Shown here in pieces: positions 9,973-19,900 of a DNA stretch of 64,000 nucleotides. A model generated the notes under the pieces. The model was not told the origin of the DNA. It saw nothing but the letters and a program-made list of their open reading frames with translations, and ran no database searches. Position 1 is the stretch's first letter. The number at the start of each line of letters is the position of its first letter. Position numbers and translations under genes: made by a program. Origin of the DNA: Aureococcus anophagefferens. Taxonomy: Eukaryota > Sar > Pelagophyceae > Pelagomonadales > Pelagomonadaceae. The DNA lies in assembly GCF_000186865.1 (NCBI RefSeq), contig NW_008705592.1, forward strand, positions 151,700-215,699. The letters run 5' to 3'.

Positions 9973-12074
9973 ATGGTCCGCGCCGACGAGGCCCGCGTCG
10001 CGAACTTCGGCCGCGGCCCCGGCGCGTCGTCGGGCCGCTTCGCCGTCGTCGACGGCGACGTGCGCGAGCTCTGGAAGTCCTGCGCCGGTCTGGAGGCGGC
10101 GGCGCGGGCCGCCGAGGCGAAGCACGTCGTCGACGACGCCGCGCTGGAATGCCGCGAGCTCGCGCGGCGGCGCCGCCGCGCGGCCCAGCGCGAGGCGCGG
10201 CGCGCCGCGCGCGACGCCGCGCGCGTCGGCGCGTCGCTGCGGCGCATGGAGGACGACGACTACGGCGGCGAGCGGCCCTTCACGTCCCGGTGGGGCGGCG
10301 CGCAGGCCGTGCCCGTGCGCCACGACCGCTACTCGCTGTCGAAGCGCGGCGGCGGCGTCGACGTGAAGCGGAACCTCACGGGCGCGGAGACCGCGCGCCT
10401 CGCGCTCGCCAAGTACCGCGACGGCGGCGCCGGCGTCGCGGACGAGCCCGCGGCCGCGGCGCCCGCGCCCGCGCCGGACGCCGCCGCGGCGGCGCCGGCG
10501 GCGGCGCCGCGCGTGCGCTACCTCTACGAGCTCGGGCGGAAGAAGCAGCGGTCGCGCGCCGTCGCGGGCGACGAGGACGCGCGCGTCTACGCGTGGCGCG
10601 CGACGGGCGCGGCCGCGCAGGGCGACCCGGCCTGGTGCGTCGCCCGGCGCGCGCTTACCGCAAACGAGACGCGCGGCGGCTTCGACGCGGCGCGGAAGGC
10701 CTGGGAACCGCGGCCGCGCGCGCCGGCGCCGCGCGCGGCCGACGCGAAGACGCGCGGCGTCGTCGTCTGCGCCGCGGGCTGGCGGGGCCCCGCGGCCAGG
10801 CACGTCGCCGGCATCTTGAAGGTCTACGCCTGCCCGCCGGGCCCGGCGGACGGCAGCCTCGTGACGCGGCGGAAGCGCCTCGTCCACGAGGGGCCCCTCG
10901 GGCTCCACGTCGACGGGGCCGCGTACGCCGAGACCCGCGTCGCCGCGGGGCTCCTCGACGACGAGCTCGACGTGCTGCTCGTGGTCTGGGAGGTCGCGGA
11001 GGAGCGCGCGCCGCGCGCCGTCGCGTCCGTCGAGTTCCGCGTCGAGGACCTCGAATTGGACGTCGGCGACGCGGACGCGTTCGCGCGCGGCGACGCGCTC
11101 GAGGAGCCCTGGCGCTGGGTCGACCTCGCGCCCGCGAAGGCCGCGATGAAGCTCGCCGTCGCGCGCTGCGCGCCGCCCCACGAGGCGCCGCCCGAAGCGC
11201 CGGAGCCGCCGCGGCGCCGGGCGCGGCCGCCGCCGCCGCCCGCCGCGCTCACCTTCGTCGGGCTCCGCGCGGCGCTGCCCGCGTCGCTCGCGCGGTCCGC
11301 GCGCCTCGACGTCGCCCTGCTCGTCGGCGCGGGCGTCACGCGGGCCGCGGCGGACGCGCGCCTGGACCTGCGGCCGGGCGAGCGCTTCGTGTCCTGCGGC
11401 GTGCCCCGGAACGCCGCGCTGAAGCTCGAGGCGCGCGACGCGTCCGGCCGGAGCCTCGGCGCGGCGCTCCTGCGCTTCCACGGCGACGTCCTCGGCGGGA
11501 CGCGGTCGGCGTCGCTGCGGGGGGGCGTCCCGGGGGCGCGGGCCGTCGTCGAGCTCGCCGTCGCGCCGCTCGGCGACGCCGCGGTCGCCGCGCGGACCGG
11601 GGCGGGACAAGCGCGCGAAACTTCCGGGGCTCCGAGCTCGGTCGTCGTCCACTCGTTTCGGCTGATGTTTGGACGAGCGACCATCGCTCGGAGCGGTCTC
11701 CAAGAGTCGACGCTTTCGAAACGGCGCGACACGCGCACGTTGAAGCGACGTCGCATCGCGCTCTTCAGGCGCGGACCGCGGACGTGCCGCGCGTCGCGGA
11801 CGGCGACACGCACGCGCTGGCGCCGCCGGCGCTCCGGCGCCTCGTCCTCGACGGCGCGCGGCTCCACGTCTTCGACGCGGCGAAGCCCCTGGCGGCGCTC
11901 CGGACGCTCGACCTACGGGGCGCGGAGCTCGAGGACGTCCGCGTCCGCGACGCCGCGGGCGCGGACGCGGCCGCGGTCGTCGTCGCGCCGGCGCGGGGCG
12001 ACGCGCTCCTCGTCGACGGCGCCGGGCGCGGCTTCCCCGGGCTCCGGGACCGGCTACGCGCGGCGGTTCAATAA
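9973..12074 (+). CDS. Unrecognised protein, possibly C2-like
   Basis: Exons 9973-11589 and 11769-12074 give 640 residues. The N-terminal ~180 residues are charged and Ala/Arg-rich with short helices. The middle and C-terminal parts are beta-rich with alternating hydrophobics (LDVALLVGAGVTR, ALKLEARDASGRSLG) that look like C2 or other beta-sandwich domains. No family was recognised with confidence. The intron is introner A4. The gene ends in TAATAAA at 12072-12078, only 12 bp from the convergent gene's stop. Confidence 0.7.
11590..11768 (+). mobile_element. Introner A4 (family A, diverged)
   Basis: TSD gcgcggac at 11590-11597 and 11769-11776. The start CGGGGCGGGACAAG and end CTCTTCAG have drifted from the consensus, but the core TTTCGGCTGATGTTTGGACG is clear. 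The intron is 179 nt, GC donor, CAG acceptor, phase 0, joining AVA|ARTADVP. Confidence 0.85.
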
Positions 12075-12086
12075 TAAAGGGGCGCG

Positions 12087-12890
12087 CTACTTGGGCCCGC
12101 GCTTGACGAACGGCCGGGGCTTCATGACCTGGACCTCGAGGTCCTGGATGGCGTCGGCGATGTCGGCGGCGTCGTCGAGGATCGCGTGGTACTCCGTGAG
12201 GTGGGCGGCCTGCGTGCGCATGAGCCGCTCCGTCGTCGTGGCGACGCGCGCCGCCTCGGCTTTCGCGGCGTCCGCCTTGAGGAGCGCGAGGTCCTCGGGC
12301 GGCGGGCGGCCCTTGCCCACGTCCGCGTCGACGACGGCGGCGTAGCGCCAGTAGAAGTGGCTCTCGGCCGTGACGAGGCCCGTGGACCCCGGCTCGGCGA
12401 AGAGCTCCTCGGTGATTTTCGCGTCGATCGCGTCGTCGTCGACGAGCCAGAGCGCCGACTCCGCCTCGAGGGCGGCGACGAGGTTGGCCTGGCGCGCCCG
12501 CCGCGCCGCGCGCGCCGCCTCGGCGCCCGCGACGGCGCCGCCGAGGCGCGCGCGCCGCGCGGCCCTGGCGTCTTCGCGCGCCGCGGCCTGCGCCGCCGCG
12601 CTCTCCGCCGCGCGCGCCGCGCGGACCTCGCGCTTCGCGGCCTTGGCCGCGGCGAGGCGCGCCCGCTCCGCCTCCTCCTCCGCCGCCGTGTCCGCGACGC
12701 GCGCGAGCTCCGCGGCGCGCCAGGCGCGCCGCTCGTCCCGGAGGGCCGCCGCGTAGGCCCGGCGGTCCGGCGTCGGCACGCAGGCCATGACGCGGCCCTT
12801 GGCCGGCTCCGTCGCCTCGTCGCTCAAGGGACGGGCGCCGAGGGGGCGACGCCGCGGGGCCATCGCGGCGAGGCGACGCGCCAGCATCAT
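12087..12890 (-). CDS. Ala/Arg-rich protein, possibly mitochondrial ribosomal (mS26-like)
   Basis: 267 residues. The start MMLARRLAAMAPRRRPLG resembles a mitochondrial presequence. Residues ~50-140 are a long Ala/Arg/Glu helix. The following segment WLVDDDAIDAKITEELF and the basic C-terminus recall mitoribosomal proteins of the mS26/Pet123 type, but this is a weak impression by eye. The coding sense is supported by a start in a divergent promoter (141 bp from the gene at 13032) and close convergence with the gene ending at 12074. Confidence 0.6.
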   Translation of the reverse strand: MMLARRLAAMAPRRRPLGARPLSDEATEPAKGRVMACVPTPDRRAYAAALRDERRAWRAAELARVADTAAEEEAERARLAAAKAAKREVRAARAAESAAAQAAAREDARAARRARLGGAVAGAEAARAARRARQANLVAALEAESALWLVDDDAIDAKITEELFAEPGSTGLVTAESHFYWRYAAVVDADVGKGRPPPEDLALLKADAAKAEAARVATTTERLMRTQAAHLTEYHAILDDAADIADAIQDLEVQVMKPRPFVKRGPK

Positions 12891-13031
12891 GTTTTGCGAC
12901 CGACGACGGGCTAATGTTGCCGATCAGCTTCTCTGCCTTGCCCTTTTGCATCCGACCGCTAGCGGGCTGCCTCGCCTGCCCGCCGCGCCGCAGCGACCGA
13001 CGCGCAGCGACCGCCGCGGCAGCAGCGAACT

Positions 13032-14912
13032 ATGGGCGAGAAGACGAAGAAGAAGGGCGACAAGAAGGCGAGCAAGAAGAAGTCGTCGAGGTGCGTCCCT
13101 TGCGTCCCACGCGCACCTTATGCAACGCACGTGACCTTTCAAACGCGCGCAGCTCGTCGTCGACGGCGCGCCGCAAGTCGAGCGCCGCCGTGGACACGTC
13201 GGCCTTCGAGCGCGCGGCCCACGAGCTCGCCGGCGCCACCGCGAAGATCATGGAGGTCCACGAGCGCCAGAGCGCCGCGTTTCCGTTCGGCGCCGGCGCT
13301 CCGCCGGCCGCGCCCGGCGACCCGCACGCCGCCGAGCGGGCCCGCGCCGCCGAGGCCTTCGCGCGGCGCGTCGGCGGCGACGAGGCCCCCCACAGCCCGA
13401 GCGGCCACGACCGGCGGCCGTCCTTCTCCCGGGGCCACACGTCCGTGTCGTCCGTGCTCCGCGCGTACGAGGAGGGCCGGAGGGCGGGCCTCGAGGCGAC
13501 GCACGGGTCCGGTGCCCCCCACGACCCGGCGCCGGCGCACCCCGCGGCCGCCGCGCCGCCGCCGCCCGCGGCGCCGTCGCCCGAGCGGCCCCGCGCGGCG
13601 CCGGCGGCGGCGCGGGACGACGCCCCGGAGCCGCGCTACTACGAGGACCGCCGCGACGGCGCGGACCGCCTCGTGCTCCGCGACGCCGACGACGAGCCGC
13701 GGCGCCGCCGCCGCGACGACCCGGGCCGCCGCGACGACCCGGGCCGCCGCGACGACCCGGGCCGCCGCGACGACGGCCGCGGGGACCGGCGGCGCCGCGG
13801 CGCGCGCGAGTCCGTGGAGCGCGTCGTCGTGCACCACCACTACGACGACGACGAGCCGCCGGCCTACGACGCCGTCGCGCCCGCGCCCGCGGCGTGCTAC
13901 CCCGGCGAGGCGCCCGCGCCGCGCTTCGCGCGGAGCCGGGCCGCCGCCGCCGTGCTCCTTCGGCCGCGCCGCGCCGCTCTACACGCACTTCAGCGAGTCC
14001 TGCGGCGCGCCGCTGACGGCCGAGGGCGCCGAGGCCGCGGCGCGCGAGGGCCACGACGTCGCGACGCTCGCGGACGCGTACGGCGGGCGCCTCGACAAGC
14101 TCCGGCAGCTCATGATGGCCAAGCTCCTGCCGCGGCGCGACCGGCTCGCCGCCGCGAGCCGCTGGGTCCGCGACAAGGGCGAGGCCTTCGAGCGGACCTA
14201 CGAGCGCATCGACGCGGAGACGCGGCGCGACGCGGACGACGTGCTCGGCCGGCTCCGGGAGGCGCGCGACGCGCGCGCGGGCGAGCTCGACCGCGCGGCG
14301 GAGCTGCTCCGGTGCGACGTCGAGGCCATCGACCGGCTGTCCCTCGAGGCGTCGAACGCGGGCGGCTCCGACGGCGGCGACGGCGACGTGCCGGCCATGT
14401 CCATGGTCGGCTTCGTGCACCGCTTCTCCGAGCTCTGCCACGAGGTCGAGGCGCTCGCCGCGCGCGCGACGCCGCGGCTGCCCGACGCGGACCCGGACGC
14501 GGCGCTGCCCCGGGAGCTCGGCGACCGCCTCGAGGCCGCCGCGGCGAACCGCGGCTGGGCCGAGGCGCTGGACCTCAAGGACGAGATGCTCTGGGAGCTC
14601 GCGGAGCGGCTCAAGGCCGGCGAGGCCAAGCTCGCGTCCGAGAAGGAGCTCACGGACGAGTACGCCAAGGAGATCGCGCACTGGGTCGAGCTCTGCCGCG
14701 AGCTCCAGGCCGAGCTCGACGGCGCGAGGGGCGTTTCGGACCGCGACGACCGGCTCCGCCGCGACCACAAGCGGCTCCTCGCGGAGTCGGGCCTCGTCGC
14801 CGACGAGCTCAAGGACGCGCGCGCGACCATCGCGGCGCTCAAGGAGGACCTCGCGCGCGCGACGCGCGCCGCGGACGCCGCGGCGCCCGTGGCGCCCCGG
14901 CCCCGCGACTGA
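13032..14912 (+). CDS. Coiled-coil protein with apparent frameshift
   Basis: Exon 1 (13032-13090, MGEKTKKKGDKKASKKKSS) joins exon 2 (from 13153) across a 62-nt GT-AG intron in phase 2. Residues ~20-290 are low complexity: Pro/Ala, Arg/Asp (three copies of RRDDPG near 13720-13775) and a His/Asp patch. The reading frame then must shift by one base between about 13925 and 13975, after which a regular helical region (SFGRAAPLYTHFSES onward) runs to the stop at 14912 with long coiled coils. Both frames stay open, so the exact point cannot be fixed; a sequence error or a small unrecognised intron are equally possible. No family recognised. Confidence 0.6.
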   Translation: MGEKTKKKGDKKASKKKSSRCVPCVPRAPYATHVTFQTRAARRRRRAASRAPPWTRRPSSARPTSSPAPPRRSWRSTSARAPRFRSAPALRRPRPATRTPPSGPAPPRPSRGASAATRPPTARAATTGGRPSPGATRPCRPCSARTRRAGGRASRRRTGPVPPTTRRRRTPRPPRRRRPRRRRPSGPARRRRRRGTTPRSRATTRTAATARTASCSATPTTSRGAAAATTRAAATTRAAATTRAAATTAAGTGGAAARASPWSASSCTTTTTTTSRRPTTPSRPRPRRATPARRPRRASRGAGPPPPCSFGRAAPLYTHFSESCGAPLTAEGAEAAAREGHDVATLADAYGGRLDKLRQLMMAKLLPRRDRLAAASRWVRDKGEAFERTYERIDAETRRDADDVLGRLREARDARAGELDRAAELLRCDVEAIDRLSLEASNAGGSDGGDGDVPAMSMVGFVHRFSELCHEVEALAARATPRLPDADPDAALPRELGDRLEAAAANRGWAEALDLKDEMLWELAERLKAGEAKLASEKELTDEYAKEIAHWVELCRELQAELDGARGVSDRDDRLRRDHKRLLAESGLVADELKDARATIAALKEDLARATRAADAAAPVAPRPRD

Positions 14913-15041
14913 GGGCGCGGCGGGGGAAGGCCTGCGGGTAACGCAAGTGGCAACGCGGCGTCGCCGTAGAGCGGACGCGTCGCACGGCAAGCCTACGGCA
15001 TCGAGCCGATGTTGGCCTGCCAGTGGGCGGAGGCGACAGCA

Positions 15042-15758
15042 ATGGCCTCCCTTGTCGCCGCGCCGTCGCCGTCGCCCGACGAGCCGTCGCCGGTGCAGCC
15101 CGGCTGGGAGCTGTTGAGCCAGGGCGCCGAGGCGCGCGTCTACGGCTGCACGGTCTTCGGGTTGCCGGCGGTGGCGAAGCACCGCTTCAGGAAGACCTAC
15201 CGCCACCCGGAGATCGATTCCAAGCTGCGCAAGGAGCGCACGCTCGCCGAGGCGCGGTGCCTCGCCAAGTGCGCCGAGCTCGGCATCCGCGCGCCGGCCG
15301 TGCTCGTCGCCGACACGGCGCGCCACGCGCTCTACCTCGAGCGCGTCGCGGGTTTGACGGGAAAAGCGTACGTCGACGAGCACCGCTGGAAGCGGCCGGC
15401 GCGGGTCGCGGACATGCTGCGGCGCTTCGGCGAGGCCGTCGCCGTGCTCCACGACGCGGGGCTCACGCACGGCGACCTCACGACGTCCAACGTCATCTGC
15501 GAGGCCGCGGCCGACGGCGGTCTGGAAAGCCTCGCGCTCATCGACTTCGGCCTCGGGTCGCTGTCGTCGACGCCCGAGGACAAGGCCGTGGACCTGTACG
15601 TCCTCGAGCGCGCGCTCATCTCGACGCACCGCGACGCCGACGAGATGTGGGACGCCGTCCGCGACGCGTACCGCGAAAAGTCCGCGGACCCGGCGCCCAC
15701 GCTCACGCGGCTCGACGCGGTCCGCGCGCGCGGCCGCAAGCGCGAGTGCTTCGGGTAA
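15042..15758 (+). CDS. BUD32: KEOPS complex kinase Bud32 / TP53RK
   Basis: 238 residues, the usual size for this small atypical kinase. Motifs: GAEARVYG, invariant lysine in VAKHRFRKTYRHPEID, HGDLTTSN catalytic loop, DFGLGS metal loop, and the family signature EDKAVDLYVLERA. C-terminal RGRKRECFG matches the basic tail of the family. Bud32 acts in the KEOPS complex needed for the t6A37 modification of ANN-decoding tRNAs. An in-frame ATG exists at 15009; MASLVAAP at 15042 is preferred because the longer leader has no family character. Confidence 0.95.
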   Translation: MASLVAAPSPSPDEPSPVQPGWELLSQGAEARVYGCTVFGLPAVAKHRFRKTYRHPEIDSKLRKERTLAEARCLAKCAELGIRAPAVLVADTARHALYLERVAGLTGKAYVDEHRWKRPARVADMLRRFGEAVAVLHDAGLTHGDLTTSNVICEAAADGGLESLALIDFGLGSLSSTPEDKAVDLYVLERALISTHRDADEMWDAVRDAYREKSADPAPTLTRLDAVRARGRKRECFG

Positions 15759-15812
15759 ACTACGTGTGCGGAGCGCGACGGCGGGTACGGAGACGCGGAC
15801 CACGCGCGTCGG

Positions 15813-16472
15813 TCAATAGCCGACGGTTACGGAGACGATCGCCACGATGGCGTCGTCGTTCCGGTCGCCCATGGCCGGCAGCGCGATGCCCGACCGGAAG
15901 AGCGCGCCGCCGTCCTGGAGCTCGACGAAGGCGATATTGCCGTAGGGGAAGACGGCCCGCAGCTGGGTCTGGTCCAGCTCGCCGTGGCATCGCCGCGGCA
16001 GCGCGACGTCGAGGCCGAGCTTCATGTTGTCGTAGCCCCCGGGCACGACGGCGCCGATGGACGGGATGGAGTTGAACTCGATGGCGTTGCGCGCCGCGCG
16101 CACGGCGGCCTTCGTCGGGTCCTGGCCGTGCTGGTCGCAGCCCCAGCCCATCTCGACGAAGAGGACCCGCTCGAAGCCGCCGCGGCCCGAGACCTCGACG
16201 CAGCCCAGGAAGTCGCTCCACGACGTCCACCGCTCGCCGTAGGCCGCCACGGGGTCGCTGGGCAGCGCGTAGGCGCCGGGGCAGCGGTACTCCTTGTACT
16301 CGGCCTCGGACGCGAAGCCGAAGGACCGCGCGTACTCCCTCGCCTCCTCCCACGTCCACGCGGGCCGCTTCGCCGCGAGCGCCCGGCGGCGGCGGCGGCG
16401 GCCGACGGCCGGGACGAGCGCGGCCGCGCAGCCGGCGAGGACGAGCGCGACGACGGCGCGGCGCGGGTGCAT
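15813..16472 (-). CDS. Lin0512-family protein with signal peptide and algal repeat
   Basis: 219 residues. MHPRRAVVALVLAGCAAALVPAVG is a plausible signal or plastid-targeting presequence. Residues ~37-90 (WTWEEAREYARSFGF ... WTSWSDFLG) form one copy of a ~55-residue tryptophan-bearing repeat that is frequent in diatom and pelagophyte proteins. The C-terminal ~110 residues (VLFVEMGWGCDQHGQDPTKA, PGGYDNMKLGLDVALP) match the conserved bacterial Lin0512 family of unknown function. The fusion suggests a bacterial-type domain sent to an organelle. Role unknown. Confidence 0.75.
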   Translation of the reverse strand: MHPRRAVVALVLAGCAAALVPAVGRRRRRRALAAKRPAWTWEEAREYARSFGFASEAEYKEYRCPGAYALPSDPVAAYGERWTSWSDFLGCVEVSGRGGFERVLFVEMGWGCDQHGQDPTKAAVRAARNAIEFNSIPSIGAVVPGGYDNMKLGLDVALPRRCHGELDQTQLRAVFPYGNIAFVELQDGGALFRSGIALPAMGDRNDDAIVAIVSVTVGY

Positions 16473-16938
16473 TGCTGTGTCTTTGTGGAAAGCTCCGGCG
16501 GGAAATCCCGGCCTTCGGCGCTCCACTCGCCTTTGATGGCCGAGCGCTCTCTGAGAGCGTTTTGGGAGAGCACTTTCTACTTTTGTGCGATGTGCTCAAC
16601 TTTTTTGCTGCTGCTGCTTGGACAGCGCTGTTGCGCTGCTGCTGCTGAGCGAGCACGCTGTTGCGCACCTTTGACGTGCGACGGCGGCTCGAGCCGGCCC
16701 GCGCCTCTTCCCTGAGGAGAGCAGCAACAAGGGTGCATCACCGGTTTTTTGAAGCAACCCTGGCGACGATAAAAACACCCGTCGATGGTCGACGCCTGGG
16801 CTCGTCAGCGCGCGACTCCACGAGTCGTCGAAGCTCGATCCTCGCATCGTCAAGCTTGAGCGTCGTCCGTCGGTGCCGAGCCTCCGGTAGCGGAAAAAAG
16901 TATAGTTACTCGGCGTTCAGCCCGGACGTCGTCATCGC
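16473..16938. other. Intergenic, CTG-rich, no gene seen
   Basis: Lower GC than the surroundings, with two short CTG/GCTG runs (near 16606 and 16637) and T-runs. It lies upstream of the Lin0512 gene and downstream of the Myb-like gene. No ORF or RNA gene supported. Confidence 0.7.
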
Positions 16939-19900
16939 CTAGGCGTCCTCGTCGGAATCCTCGGAATCAACGTCGCCGCGCGCGGCCGCGGCCGCGGTCG
17001 GAGTACACGCGCGTTTGCTGCGGCGCGGCGCGGCGGCGAGGTCGTTCGCAGCCGCGGCGCGGTGGCGCTTGGACGCGGCCTCGCGGGGCGGCGCGCGGCG
17101 GCGCTTGGCCTGGGGCGCGTCGTCGTCGTCTGACTCGTCGTCGTCGTCCGAGTCCCAGTCGTCGACGCGCTTCCCGGCCGTCGGCGGCGGCCCCAGGTTC
17201 GAGGGGAGGCAGCAGGCGGGGTGGAGCCGCGCGTTCCGCGGCCCGCCGACGAGCCACTCGCCGGTTTCGTCGTCCAAGAGAAAGGCGCGCCCCGCGACGT
17301 CCCAGGGGCCTTTGCCTTGGGCGCCGCCCGCGCCGAGCCTCCGGTAGACGAGGCGGATCTTCCCGTCCCTCCGGGCGACGTCGCGGCCGACCTTGTGGGC
17401 CAAGGCCTCGACGACGCGCGCCTTGACCGCGGAGGGGATGTCGGCCACCATCGACTGTGCCGGGTCCCCGAGACTCGCGGACTCGTCCAAGTTCAGGAGC
17501 CGCTCGAGCAGGAGGTCCGTCTTGGATTTCGCGACGTAAATCGCGGCGGAAGCCGAGGTGATTGAAGAATTCAGGCCCTCCGTCGCGACGTCCTGGGACC
17601 CAAGCGACGTCCCGAGCACGTGCAACGCGATCCACACCTTGCCACGCGAGCCGCGGGCCTTCTTGATCCAAGCCTCGATGAGATCGGTCAGTTCCTTCTC
17701 TAGCTGCTCGAGGTACTCGTCCGTGAAGGCCTCAGCGTCGGCGCCGAGGAGCGCCGCCCACTTTTCAGCTCGCTTCAGCTTCCTCGCGCGTCGCTTTGCC
17801 GCTTCGACCTCCGCGTAGTAGGCTCGACGAGCTTCAGTGCACGCATGACAGAGAAGCAGTCGCCGTCGGTAGTCAGCCCTTTCGTGATAGGGGTTCTTCG
17901 GGAACCACTTGAAAGGAAGTAGCGCACCCTCCGCGTGGCCGCCCCTGTTTCCGAAACAGCGATGGCCGCGCAGGCAGCCGTCTTTGTCGCACTTGTAGTC
18001 GTCGCATGGCTCCGTGTCCACGAACGACTCCGTGCACTGCATCGCTCGTCGCCGCGACTCCGACAGGCCGTCGCTGTCTCCCGCCGCCGGAAGAGGATAC
18101 TTCTTCAGGCACTTCGCGACGTCTTCGAGACACCAGCACAACGTGTCCGCGTCCGCGTCCGCGTTGGCCTTCTTGTCTTTGTCGGGGACTTCGCCGCACA
18201 GCAGAACGTCCCAGCTGGACCTGAAGTCCACGACGACCCTGCCCTTGCCGAAGAGTAGCTTCAGCGCGTTGTGGCCCCTCTGGCCGTCGTTGAAGGCGCC
18301 GCCTGTGTGCAAATCAACCAGTGAGCTGGGACGTCGGGGCCAAACTTCAGAATTCTCTAGCTCGGTCAAATCGAAGTCGATTCGGCTGATCTTTGGACGA
18401 ATCGATTGCTCTCAGCGAGTTCTCGAAGCACGGCGGAAGTGATCGTGTCAAAACATTCGAATACGCGCACATTGAAGTCGGGTTGAAGATTTGATTTGCA
18501 CACAGGGCGCCGCCGAGGGACGCGAAGTCGCCCGTGGGGTGGAACTTGAGCTCGGCGAGCGAGCGCGGCTCCGAGCCGTCGCTGAGCACGTCCGGGTCGT
18601 CGAAGGGCTCGTACTGGCTCACGAGCGCGGCCACGAGGTCGCCCTCGCCGGCGGACGGCGGCGGCGCGGCGCACTTGCACGACGCCGCGAACCCGCCGGG
18701 CACGTCGACGTCCATCTCCAGGCAGGCCGCGCCGCAGCAGGTCACGTCCGCGTCGCCCGTGGTCGAGCCCTCGCCCTCGTCGTCCGTCGCGCCCGTTGTC
18801 GAGCCCTCGCCCTCGTCGTCCGTCGGCGCGTCGCTGGACGCCTCCGCGTCCTCGACGGAGACGTCGTCGTCCACGTCGTTCATGTGCGAGTCCCCGTCCT
18901 CCTCGAACCCCGACGTCTCGCCCGCGTCGCTCGCGTCGGCGCCGTCCTCCTCCGAGTCGCTCGCGTCGTCGTCGTCGTCCTGGAGCCGCCGGTGCTCGTT
19001 CAGAAGTACGAGCGCCGCGGCGACGCTGTCGGCGACCGAGTTCGCGGCTTTCGTGCGGCCCGGTTCCGGCGGGGGCAGCCCGGCCTTGCCGTAGGCTTGT
19101 TCGTAGGGGCGTAGATGTTCGGCATGCTCGGCTGTCTTGCGCTCCATCTTCTCCGTGAACTCCTGGCGCGTCGCCCGCCGCCGTCGCTTCTTCGGCTTCG
19201 ACTTCTTCGCCGCCGCCGCCCACCCGGGACGCTGCTCGTCGAGCTCCCGCAGGCACCGCTCCCTCGCGTCAGCCGTCCCGGGCATCGACTGGACCTCCAG
19301 CGCGGCGCGCAGCTCGGCAACCGCCTCGCCGGGCTCCGCGGACGCCATCTTCGCGAAGTACTTCTGCGCGTGGGTCCGGATCTGGTCCGCGGTCCGCGTC
19401 GGGTGGAAATTGGCCATTCCAGACGCGTCCAGGCCGTGATAAAATCCGCGCAAAGATTCACAGTGCTCCTCAGGGGTCCAGCTTCCCGTCACGTCCACGG
19501 GCGCCACCTCGACCGCGTCCGTCGGCAACTCCGCGGCCGGGAACTCCTCGCGCAGGGCGACGACCTCGTCCTTCCACTTGCTGATGAGGCCGCGCGACGT
19601 CTCCGTCTCCTTCGACTGCTTCGACGTCTCCGTCTCCTTCGTCTCCTTCGTCTCCTTCGGCTTCTTCGACTTCTTCCTCTTCTTCGACTTCTTCGCCATG
19701 GCCGCGACGGCCTTCTCGACGAGCTCCTGGGGCACGTCCGTGGGCCAGAGCAGCGCCTCGAACCCCGAGATGGCCTTCTCCCCTCGGAGCACGGACGCGA
19801 CCTGGTTGCCCGTCTTCATGACGGTTCCGAAGAGTTTCGGGAAGGCCTCGCGGAACGCCTCGCAGATGCCGCGGGCGTTCGCGAAGAACAGCCACTCCGC

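Noticed and set aside
9964..12951. Very long Arg/Ala-rich open frame on the - strand (995 codons), and similar ones at 2687-4399, 13248-15803 and 19115-22102
   Set aside because: They lie opposite genes with clear motifs and have the Arg/Ala/Gly/Pro composition expected of shadow frames in very GC-rich DNA.
13870..13945. GT-AG intron 62 nt long as the cause of the frame change in the coiled-coil gene
   Set aside because: Its length leaves remainder 2 when divided by 3, whereas remainder 1 is needed to link the two frames.
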